DNA from: Brugia malayi
Lineage: Eukaryota; Nematoda; Chromadorea; Rhabditida; Onchocercidae
Direction: 5' to 3'
DNA: 64,000 bases
Assembly: GCF_000002995.4 (NCBI RefSeq)
Contig: NW_025062476.1
Location: 4,459,001-4,523,000 of the forward strand
Each line of letters begins with the position of its first letter. Position 1 is the first letter of the stretch. Shown one piece after another: positions 54,801 through 64,000 of this stretch. The notes under the pieces are model-generated. The model saw only the letters and a program-made list of their open reading frames with translations, was not told the DNA's origin and did not search any database. A program made the translations under genes and the position numbers.

Positions 54801-56858
54801 CATGATAAAGAAAACAATGTTACACGTCACGTGATTGTCACGCAAAACGATAGCACATGACTTCAAAGAGTTCGTGGAATTTAACTTTAAATAATCAAAA
54901 ATTTTAGACCTATTAATTATTCATGCAAAATGAATGTATTTTACATGGAGGAAAAGCGAAGTACGTAAATAAATGTTTATCAGATGAAAAAAATTGAAAA
55001 AAAAAAAAAAAAGAAAATTAGGCACAATTTAAGAAGTATCAATTTTTTGTTTCGAAACATATAAGTAAATTTTATTAGAATGTAAATTAAATAAAAAGAA
55101 TTGAAAGTAATGATCAATAAGAGTGTACTACGTCCTTTCAGCAAATCAATAAGTGATACAAGGTGAATGACTTAATGTTTTTGAAATTATATTTTAGAAA
55201 AATCTTTGGAACACAAAAACAACATTACAAAAGATAAATATAAAAGCTAGAAGAAAAAAAGAGCCTTAAACAATTTATTAAATTAAAAATGCACGAAAGA
55301 CATTGGATAGGAAGTTGACAAGTTGTAGAAAAATCAACAAATCGAGATGTCGCATATGTCAGTCACTCTGCCTTTGGGTCGCATCATTTGTTTAACTGAA
55401 TGACAGTGGTGACGAAGGTTTTTGCTGCTCGTATGTATGTCTCATTATTCCCCACTGTCTCCTCTCTTTGTCACCTATCTTTAAAAATGAAATTTTAAGA
55501 TGTTGTCGAGCTGTAGTATTTGTAAGCGTAAGAATTCAAAATGAGAATTAATGTTTAGTTTTTTAATTATACCAAAATCACATGAAGAACTTGCATGAAT
55601 ATAGTTATTTTCAATAATTATGTAAACAAAACGCTGAGATTTTGAAAAGTTTTTCATTTTTTTTTGAATCCATTGAATCCATAAGCATTTGTTGGTACCA
55701 TTGGTACCATGTAGTTATGACTTTCATTTTAGATTCGTTTTAATTATGATTTCAAAATTCCAAAGTGAAATTTTTCGTAATGAATTAAAAATCGCACCAA
55801 TTCTGGAATAATAAATTTTCATGGAAATTCAATCCGATGGCCAAAATGCTTTAGTAATTGTTACTGGAAATTTTCAAATATTTATGCGGCTTAGCATTGA
55901 TCAGCTCTTCTAGTGAATTCTTCCGCTGCAAAAATTTAAATAGAAATTTAAATTTTGAATTGATGGTGAAATCAATTCGATGCATACTGACTGGTAATCC
56001 ATTTCATCTATTTTTCATACTTTTTCAATACTTTCGAAACAGACGTTGCAAAGGAGGAAAAAAGCGAAGATCGATAGATCAGTAGGTTTCTCTACTCTTA
56101 AATTTATTTCAAATTAAACAACAAATTTCAAGTTATAAATTCCTTCCAATTTATATAAAATAAACTGAACTTTGATTACAAAAAAATAACTTTAATATAA
56201 TAACTTTACTCTCATATTTAAACAAATTTATGAATTACTTCTGCGACCAGTAACGCCAAGATTGTCAAGCTATTATGCTAATTTAGCTATAATTTTCGAT
56301 TGGTTTCTGTTCGTTGTTACAATATTGTCAATGAAACGTTCACGCAAATGACGTAAACTGTGAATTCTCTCCCCTGCAACTTTAGCATTGATGTGATTCA
56401 TCATAATTTGATCAAATTCTAAAATTTCTAATTATTTCAAGAAATAATGAATAGCAATTTGCATGAAATCTCCAGAATCAAATTAAAAATCGGAATGCTT
56501 CCGGATCTCCAGCATAATTCAATTCCAATATCGCATCTTTTCAGTATTAATCCAATTCTCTCTCCATTTCCGATATAACAGATTTCATCGTAATTCGGAA
56601 AAAAAAAAGGTAATCTTTAACAGCAAACCAGTTACATTTTTTTTAATACCAAGAATACTTTTAGTTTTCAAAATGCGACTAAAAACTCAAAGCAGAAACT
56701 ATCAATTTCACTTTGCATTTGAGATAATTAACATCATATTTTATAATTAATTGTGTACTCTGTTACACGTATCTTAAACTATTTCAAAAAAAATTGAAGT
56801 GAAATTTAATTTAAATACTTTGTTTCATATATTTAACTTTCATTTTGCTAGCATTACC

Positions 56859-56912
56859 TTTCTCCCTCTCTCTCTCCCTCTCTCCCTCTCTCTCCCTCTC
56901 TCTCTCTCTCCT
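56859..56912 (+). repeat. (CT)n / CTCC pyrimidine repeat
   Basis: About 54 nt of almost pure CT with periodic CCC, roughly 75 bp left of the X-box-like site. May be promoter-proximal to the TMEM216-like gene. Confidence 0.85.
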
Positions 56913-56985
56913 TCATAAACAATGAATGACTCTTAAGATAGTAATTTTGCATAACTTTTCAAGTGTATATCTCAATGTTTTAGTT

Positions 56986-57000
56986 GTTGCCCCAGGCAAC
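56986..57000. promoter_or_regulatory. X-box-like RFX/DAF-19 site before a ciliary gene
   Basis: GTTGCC-CCA-GGCAAC: two perfect inverted six-base half sites with a 3-nt spacer, matching the RYYNYY-N(1-3)-RRNRRY X-box form bound by RFX factors. It lies 310 bp upstream of the start codon of a TMEM216/TMEM17/TMEM80-family gene, whose relatives are ciliary. RFX control of ciliary genes is known in nematodes; binding here is inferred. Confidence 0.65.
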
Positions 57001-57309
57001 ACAAAGTCTGTCAATTCATTCCTGCATTTTAGTCAGACAAATTCTTATCGAATGATTCCAGTTGCATTCCGGTTCTGTACTATTTGACAATAGATGATTA
57101 ATTCGGAAGTGGTAAGTACTTAACTAAAATTGAGTCTTCGCTTAATTTAAAAAAAAAAAAATTGAAAAATCTAAGGAAACAAATTTTTTTTTCTCATGAA
57201 AATCATAGATTTGCTTAAAAATTATATTATTCTGGCATTGTGGGAATTATTATCATTTGTATATTTCACTTTACTAAATTCATTTATCTTTTTTTTTAAA
57301 TTTTTAACT

Positions 57310-59344
57310 ATGACACAATCTTTTCTTCAGCGATCATCACTTCCATTGCAACTTACTTTATACCTTAATCGTCCAATATCATGCATTTTCGTTGCTGTTC
57401 TTTTACTTTTATATCTCTTCAAAGGTAAGTGAAATGGCTTTTTTTTAAAAAAATTTTATATAATATATATTAGTTAGACAGAAGTTTGAAATGTTGCATT
57501 TTTTTTCGTTTTTAATTGAAAATTACTTTAGCAATCTTTAGTTTTGAAATTAATAAAGTGATATCTTATCTTTAGTTTTGAAATTAATAGAGTGATATCT
57601 TATCTCTAGTTTCGTAATTAATAAATTGATATCCTATCTTTAGTTTTGAAATTAATAGAGTGATATCTTATCTCTAGTTTCGTAATTAATAAATTGATAT
57701 CCTATCTTTAGTTTTGAAATTAATAGAGTGATATCTTATCTTTAGTTTTGAAATTAATAAATTGATATCCTATCTTTAGTTTTGTAATTAATAGAGTGAT
57801 ATCTTATCTTTAGTTTCGTAATTAATAAATTGATATCCTATCTTTAGTTTTGAAATTAATAGAGTGATATCTTACCTTTAGTTTTGAAATTAATAGAGTC
57901 ATATCTTATCTTTAGTTTTGTAATTAATAAATTGATATCTTATCAGCATATTGCTCTCTCAATCTGTCGTAGTTAATACACAGTTAATCAATTTCTGAGT
58001 TATTTATGAAATGTTTTTGTCAATTTCTCAAGTTCAAATTGAGTTTTCGAAAGAATTTGAATCAAACATAAATTTGTATGATACATTCAACCCTTAAAGA
58101 GTTAGAATAGAACTGTTTAGCATATCTTTTAATGTAATACTTTTAGTCAACTTTAAATTTTTCAATTATTATCAAATTTCTGATAAAGTATGGAATTTAC
58201 TGTCCCTCAATTCTATTTTTAATTCATTATTTATTTTTGAATTAAAACTAAAAACAGTACTGAATTTTAGTATCGGTACTACCATATGCGACAAATGTCA
58301 AAATTTGCGAATTTTTGCTGATCATTCTTTTCATTCCAAATGAAATGATGCGTTTATATTGGGGTAACATTTTTCTTCTTCTGTTTACAAAAATTATAAG
58401 AGAGTTTTAAATTGAAGAATTAACTGCTCAAATTTAATGCTCAAATATTTCTATACTTTTGAGGGATAAATCGAGTTCAGCTAAATCGTTTCATACTGCC
58501 AATTATACATCTTTTCTTCCACGTAAACATCGATTATCCTTTATGAACTTTTTTTCAGTTTAAATTTTAATTGAACTGAGTGATAAATTATGAAACACTT
58601 TAATACTTAACATATTACATAACAATTTGAAAAACAAAATATTCATTAATTATCATTTGAATTGGAAATGTTTGTTTTATTCCATTTAATTTACTTAAAT
58701 TTACTTTTAGCTCGCAAAGGGAATCTTACTGAAACGAGCGGCTATTTATCATTTGCTCTTCTTCTCAATGCACTTACTTTAATGCTTTGTATTTACTGGG
58801 CGCTATTTCAAAGTTATGTTTTATTCATCGAATTTATTGTTGTTTGTGTAGAAGCCTTTTTAGTAATCATTGAAACATTATTTGCAATTATTGCTGTTGC
58901 TAATTTTTCAAGGTTTGTGAACTTTTCAGTAAATTTCAAACAGATTTAATTTATTTATTTATTCTTTAAACTTGTATCTCACAAAATTGTCATACATATT
59001 TAGGAACATCAATGGAAGTAGCTTCCATTATCTATAATTACTCTATAGAAAATAAATGCAATTTGAAATGCTCCATCTCATTTCAATATATTTTGCTTTG
59101 ACATACTTCAAGGAATGGGCAAAATTAAAGCGATGAAAATTCATATAATTCAGTAAAGTTTAACGATAATTAGTGGTTACTAGAACTGTTGATATTACTT
59201 TTTGGTGACATTACTTAGGATTTTAAACAGAAATTTCAATACATTTCAAGTGCTTTGTTGTTTACAGAATCATTAAATCATAAAAGTATTAATCTCTCAA
59301 AAGTTTTAATTTGCTGAAATCTTTTCAGATCCAGTAACATTTGA
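57310..59344 (+). CDS. TMEM216/MKS-2-like ciliary transition-zone membrane protein
   Basis: Member of the Transmemb_17 family (TMEM216, TMEM17, TMEM80), tetraspan-like proteins of the MKS module that gates the ciliary transition zone. Exons 57310-57424, 58271-58363 and 58711-58912 join in phase. They give RSSLPLQLTLYLNRP (compare SSTPLEILFFLNG in TMEM216), then LPYATNVKICEFLLIILFIP and EMMRLYWARKGNLTET (compare EVIRLFFGTKGNL), then a hydrophobic pair ending VANFSR. About four membrane segments are seen. The last exon is uncertain: 59329-59344 (ending SSNI, total 141 aa) or 59758-59800 (ending YLTDLSLFFV, total 150 aa); both are in phase and near the 145 aa of human TMEM216. The short tail favours TMEM216/TMEM80 over TMEM17. 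Start ATG at 57310 is chosen by alignment; an in-frame upstream ATG at 57196 exists. Intron 1 holds a 34-bp satellite. Confidence 0.85.
57537..57944 (+). repeat. 34-bp minisatellite, 12 copies, with 68-bp dimer pattern
   Basis: Twelve head-to-tail 34-bp units of the type tttagttttgaaattaatag followed by agtgatatcttatc, without gaps. Two variants alternate from copy 2 to copy 9 (A: ...agagtgatatctta; B: ...aaattgatatccta), giving four 68-bp dimers. Copies 1 and 10-12 break the pattern. The whole array sits in intron 1 of the TMEM216-like gene. Confidence 0.95.
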
Positions 59345-62195
59345 TAGCAAAGAAACTTAGAAAGTAGCTTTTCAAACTTCTCGAAAAACTTCCAATGCTC
59401 GGACAAATGACAATTTGATCTATTGGACATTTTGCAGAAGAAAGCTAACGACAACTTTTCCCTATTTTAGCCGATTTAAATTTCTCTCAACTAAATTTGT
59501 TAAATGATTGAATTTAACTTTCTTTGTTTTGAATACACTTCATAATTGTAGTTTGTTTTTTACATTCCATTGATAGTTTCAAGTGGGAAAAGCATTTAAC
59601 TTTAATTCTTCTGAAATTATATGACTTGTTGCAAACTTTGTGAAATAATTTATAATAAATATGTCTAAATAATAAAATAATTTATATCACAAATATCTCT
59701 CACTCGAATGACTCATCACACAAATTACAATTAAAATAAATATATTATAATTTTCAGTATGATGAATTATTTAACTGACTTATCACTTTTCTTTGTTTAA
59801 CATGCAAATAATTTTGATTTGATATCTTACTGCTAAATCTTTTGTGCCATCTTTTTTTGTTCATATACCAATCCTTGCACCCACTAAAAATTTATGTTTG
59901 TTACAAACATACTTTTACACTATATTTGTATACACACACTTATGTTTTGTATAAATATCATTTTATTGTATTTTTGTTTTGATGTATTCGTCAATAAATT
60001 GTATTTCAATATTTCGAAGTTATTATATTCACATCCTAGTAATTTCTGCTAGGATTAAATATTAGTGCTAACCAAAGTATTCTCAAAAAAGGAAATTTAC
60101 AACATAAGCTAAGGCATTCAGTACAAATTAAGAAATATTTATGGAAGATATCAGGTGGTTACGACTGAAATAGGTAAGTTGATAAAGTTATTACATGTGA
60201 AAAAGTAAGTTTTTTTATTGACAGATAAATAAATAGTTGTGATGAAGGCTTTATTGATTGAATCTTTTTTTTTAAAGAAGTTATAAAATATTGATCGAGA
60301 AGTATAGAGGATGGGGTTGATCGTCAAACTGTTCTTTCCCTTGTAGTTCATAGGAATGTTTGAATAGAATCTGGTTGAAATGGTCATTTAGTAAGGATTT
60401 GATTGATGAGCACTATTTTTTATAAAGTGAAAAGTTCCATAATCAGACTGGGAGTTTTCAAAAGGTTAAGAATTAAATTTGAAGAAGTTTACAATATTCT
60501 AAAATATTACAGACAAAGTGGAAGAGATGACTAATGAGTTATTACTTTCAGGGTTAAATGATGATTTATTACTTTTGATCAAAATATTTACATTAAAAAT
60601 TTACTTTTTTAATCATTTCAATACTAAAAAACTTCATTAAAAGTTTTATTTTAAATAGATGTTAAAAATATTAAAATAAAAATAACAATAAGGTTATCAA
60701 TTTGAAGTCCTCTAAATATTATGCTATCCTTTGCCGTTGAAGATTTAAAAATTTTTATTTTGGGAGAGATTTACTGAACTCAGAGAGATTCGTTGAATAT
60801 AGATATTAATATGTGCAGTAATATAGAATTATAACAAATTTTTTCTCAATAGAACCAATAGTACAATAAATTTGATAGAACTGACCTCTGGTTGAAATGA
60901 CCTCTTGGTTGAACTTTCTTGGCTCTTGGTAGATAGACACACACACTCCCCGGTGAACTTGAGTGACCTGCTTATAGTTGACCTGTAGTGAAAGAGTAAT
61001 CAGTCTAATAAAAAGCTATTGACCTGGTTTACAAGCAAATCTAATTACCCGTTGATAGGTCGTAAACGAGGTCAGTTAAGTAAAAGTTGTTAACCTTGTA
61101 GATTCAAGGACAATTTACAATTAGTCAACTAAATGAGAAGCTGATGCCGTGTAAACAATTAAGGTAAAAACATTATTTTGTGAAGAGCTCATAAACCAGT
61201 ATTCTCTACTTTCATGTAATATTTTAGAATTTCGAGATATTAAAAACCCTCCGAGATCCTTTAATAAGTGCATTATGTTGTATAAATTTTGTATCAATTT
61301 TGTAAATATGTTTATAAATATCAATGAACATTTCCTAATTTTAAGTTAGACATTTTACTTTCAGTAGAAATTCATTATTTTTTTATCATGAAGAGCATAA
61401 TTTCAAAATCATCTGTAATTGAATTTTATGTTTTTGAATGCTAAATTGCAATTGAATGAAAACAGGTACTTGAAAAGTTAAAAGTTATTGAAATGGATCT
61501 AAAAGTTGTTTAAATTAGTTCTTTTACTTATTCATAGAGCTTTCTCTGCATCACTGTTATTAAATAATTAAATCAGAGATTAATGGACACTCGGAAAAGA
61601 TGGTCAAATTGAAGCTGAAATGTGCTATGATTTAAAATCGAAGGAAAAAATTGGGAAAGCAAAAATCGAAAACAACATTTTATGGGATTTGATAATCTGA
61701 TCATTTGAAGAAGTTATTGAAGCTAACAAAATGATAATTAAAGAGAGATTTGAAGTTTCAAATAGTCTTAGCATTTTGAATTAAATGAACTTCTCGGATT
61801 AGTTAACTGCAAGACAGTCAGTCCTATTTGTTTCTCAAATTTCATTTCTATGCTTTTCTCGACTTTTCAAACTTTATTCATTTATTTACGCTAGCAAAGT
61901 ATAAATGTCATTGCGGGAATAGAAGGAATTACAGAACAATAATGTCTCAATTGTTGGAGAGAAAGGGAGAAAGAAGAGGGAGAGAAAGAGGAGAGAAAGA
62001 AAAAAATCAAGGAGAAATGACATTTTTGAAAAGTTTGCATCTAATGGAAATGTCGCGACAGGGAAACTTGATTCTATAGATTGTATAGACTAATAGTTTA
62101 ATTCGCTTCAATTTCTGACACTTTCAATTGGTAATCATTTTTTTTTTGATCTTTTTTTTTAGGCAATAGCAAAAATGATTCATAGAGGATTTTGC
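59345..62195. other. Spacer between the TMEM216-like gene and the receptor gene
   Basis: About 2.9 kb, including the 3' region of the TMEM216-like gene (with the alternative last exon at 59758-59800) and the promoter side of the receptor gene. AT-rich. A purine-rich stretch at about 61950-62010 makes an Arg/Glu/Lys-rich open frame I regard as chance. No conserved exon seen. Confidence 0.5.
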
Positions 62196-62198
62196 CAG
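62196..62198 (+). promoter_or_regulatory. Candidate spliced-leader acceptor, receptor gene
   Basis: TTTTGCCAG ends 4 nt before the ATG at 62203, in the same arrangement as at mrps-21 and copb-1. The match is moderate. Confidence 0.35.
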
Positions 62199-62202
62199 TG
62201 CA

Positions 62203-63988
62203 ATGGATTGTAACTATCTTTTAGCGTTTATTTTTCTACACGTTGCTTACGGGTAAGATTGAAATCATTTCCTCACATTCATTAAATTTAAAGATATTTT
62301 TTTTTTTTTAATAAGGTTTTAATTACCTTACTTTGATCAATTTCATACTAAGCTGTGAACAATGAGAAGGTGTAGTAGACGTCTTTGTAATTGTAGAAAA
62401 TAAAAATTTTTTGAGTATTATTAAAGTTTCTTTTAGTTTAAAATACTATATGGTTGAAAAAATTTTAAAATTAAGCATCAGTGATGCTTCATGTTAGAAG
62501 TCAAATCGAAATTGACAATTAAAATAGATATTTCAATGATTTTTTTTAAAGTTGCAATTCGTCTAAGAAATTTCTTATTATAAAAGTTATTTTCTATTTT
62601 GAAAATTAACAGATTGACTGCAGAAGAACATGGCGAATTAACTCGAAAGTTCAAGTATTATTATGCATCAGTTAGACCACAGGAACAAAACAATCGTGTC
62701 ACCAATATAAATGGGACATTTTTTGCTCTTAATTGTGATCTTAAAATCATTTCAACTAAACCTTATCATGTATTTTTTCAAAACCATTTAAAATCAAAAG
62801 TAATGTGAAAAGATACTGGGTAGGTTTTTTTACTAGATAAAATTCAGTAAAAGTATTACATAACTTTTCCATCAGACTAACCTGGATGGTTCCTTACTTT
62901 AAAATTGCAATGAGAAATATTACAAGGAAACAGCGATAGTGAAATAAATAAGAGAAAATGAGATAGTTATTTCGATATATTTTCGTTTTTTAAATTAGAT
63001 TTTATTTGTACAGAACAAAGTTCACATGGAAATAATATTCGGTTTTACATTTACCGATGAAAGACTTGTCATCCGTGAACTAAAAAATCGATTCCGAATG
63101 CCACCGGAATATTATCCATGGCTTCCGGAAATTATAACACATCCTAATGTTCCGATCAGTACTGTTATCTATTTGGATCCATCGATTGGCATCGTTGATG
63201 CACTTTACCGGTTCATAATTTATTGTAATTGAAATGTGAATCGAAAAAAAAATGTGTATAAATTGTACTGAAGTAATAATAATGTTGAGATGGAGTATTT
63301 GATAAGTGCTTTAAAAACTTCCAAATAAAAAATCATACTATTTTTGTACTGTTTTAAAAATGAGTCAAAAAAATCAAATTATCGAAATGAGTTTTAGTTA
63401 ATAATTAATCAAATTAACACTCTCAAACGACTATCAAAGTTTAATTTTCTTTTCATACTTTATTTTTTATTGATATTTATATCACTGAGTGCGATAATAT
63501 TTCAGATACTCTGTGGAACTTCTTTGTTCATCTGAAATTTGGCGACATCCTTTCGAATTATTTCAATGCGAGTTTGTCATATCAAATATTGGAGGTTCTC
63601 AATTAATTCTTAAAACTTATTTATAAATGAAGGATTGAAATAAAGCTAAGTGACAATTTGACTATATCTTTTTCTTTTCTTCAAGTTTACTTTACTTTTT
63701 TTTCTTCTTCAGATGAGCGTATTTTTCTCCGTGATTTTTTGGATTTGCGTAATACAGAACAAATTTCAAAAGTTTCGGTCAATGTTGGTAAGTTTTTAAA
63801 AATCAAAATGACAAAGTACACCATTCGTAAAAAAAATTATATTTATTAATTCATTCATTCAAAAGAAATAGATTTATTCAACTGATTTAAAAATGATACA
63901 ACCTATTTATCGTTTTTTTGCAGAAATAAGGTTGACACTGGTTCCCAGATTGACAACTACTTTCAAAATTCATTCAAAAATGAAATTC
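62203..63988 (+). CDS. Divergent Cys-loop ligand-gated ion channel, extracellular part (3' end cut)
   Basis: Pentameric neurotransmitter-gated channel of the plasma membrane, partial. Exons in phase: 62203-62252, 62613-62799, 63014-63210, 63506-63594, 63713-63787, then 63924 onward. Exon 1 is a signal peptide (MDCNYLLAFIFLHVAYG). Next come KYYYASVRPQE (compare the Y..yiRP start of the ligand domain), FGFTFTDERLVI (compare the W.DeRL strand) and YYPWLPEIITH (compare iW.PDi, loop A). Then the Cys-loop: two Cys separated by exactly 13 residues (CSSEIWRHPFELFQC), preceded by YSVELL. The usual FPLD core is changed to HPFE. Ligand class cannot be told. The final exon reads EIRLTLVPRLTTTFK and meets an in-frame stop at 63988-63990 unless it is spliced first, for example at the GT near 63991. 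No transmembrane segment is reached, so the gene should continue to the right. Confidence 0.62.
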
Positions 63989-64000
63989 AATTAGTGCATG

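Larger units (their letters stand above)
47029..56985. other. 10-kb gene-free region upstream of casy-1
   Basis: No conserved exon chain on either strand. Contents seen: the casy-1 promoter side (from 47029), poly(A) tracts (47175-47199, 48913-48934), a GGGAA-type purine repeat (about 48208-48233), a CATG tandem (about 48366-48382), (CT)n at 49242-49264, island B (50580-51360), T26 at 51789-51814, (TA)n near 53110-53127, and (CT)n at 56859-56912. Open frames such as 50326-50562 (-) and 55858-56085 (+) look like chance. Long regulatory or non-coding RNA sequence for the neuronal gene casy-1 is possible but not shown. Confidence 0.5.

Noticed and set aside
61828..62079. Arg/Glu/Lys-rich frame
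   Set aside because: Purine-rich low-complexity DNA; no splice partners or domain.
1..64000. tRNA, rRNA, CRISPR arrays, intact transposons, bacterial (Wolbachia) genes
   Set aside because: Scanned by eye on both strands. No TψC-type box with cloverleaf, no regular spacer-repeat array, no transposase or reverse transcriptase motif and no bacterial-like gene were seen. Degraded pieces could be missed without a search tool.

Overview
The window reads as nuclear DNA of a parasitic nematode, most likely a spirurid/filarial worm. The sequence is strongly AT-rich, with many 10-26 bp poly(A)/poly(T) runs. Genes are broken into short exons by introns with GT...TTTCAG borders. Candidate spliced-leader acceptors lie just upstream of several start codons, and the gene set is metazoan (calsyntenin, beta-COP, Cys-loop receptor). 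Species and family are inferred from this gene content and composition; no database search was possible.

Layout, left to right. 0.2-1.7 kb (+): CTR-type copper transporter, N-terminus unresolved. 2.4-7.2 kb (-): secreted or membrane-tethered histidine acid phosphatase, 13 exons. 7.2-11.5 kb: no gene seen. 11.5-13.2 kb (-): KEOPS/EKC subunit of the Cgi121/TPRKB family, 3 exons. 13.2-19.8 kb: no gene seen, with one GGCC-rich island. 19.8-20.4 kb (+): mitochondrial ribosomal protein S21, convergent with 20.9-22.0 kb (-) proteasome beta-3. 23.1-29.0 kb (-): Ulp2/SENP6-7-type SUMO protease, divergent from 29.7-36.0 kb (+) coatomer beta (18 exons). 37.3-47.0 kb (-): calsyntenin (19 exons). 47.0-57.3 kb: no gene seen, with a second GGCC-rich island. 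57.3-59.3 kb (+): TMEM216/TMEM17/TMEM80-family ciliary transition-zone membrane protein, preceded by a perfect X-box-like palindrome. 62.2 kb to the right edge (+): extracellular part of a divergent Cys-loop ligand-gated channel, cut by the window.

The genes are mostly unrelated housekeeping and neuronal genes and do not form an operon or a common pathway. Exon joins below were chosen by hand so that phases agree and the protein matches the known family. For most genes every join is phase-consistent, and reconstructed lengths fit the families (beta-COP 969 aa, calsyntenin 965 aa, SUMO protease 735 aa, acid phosphatase 437 aa, proteasome beta-3 205 aa).

The most interesting signals are the X-box-like site before the ciliary gene, a minisatellite in calsyntenin that has copied a 5' splice site several times, a partial exon plus splice-site duplication in the acid phosphatase gene, a 34-bp satellite with 68-bp higher-order structure, and two GGCC-rich islands in otherwise AT-rich spacers. 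I did not find a CRISPR array, operon-like defence system or intact transposon.
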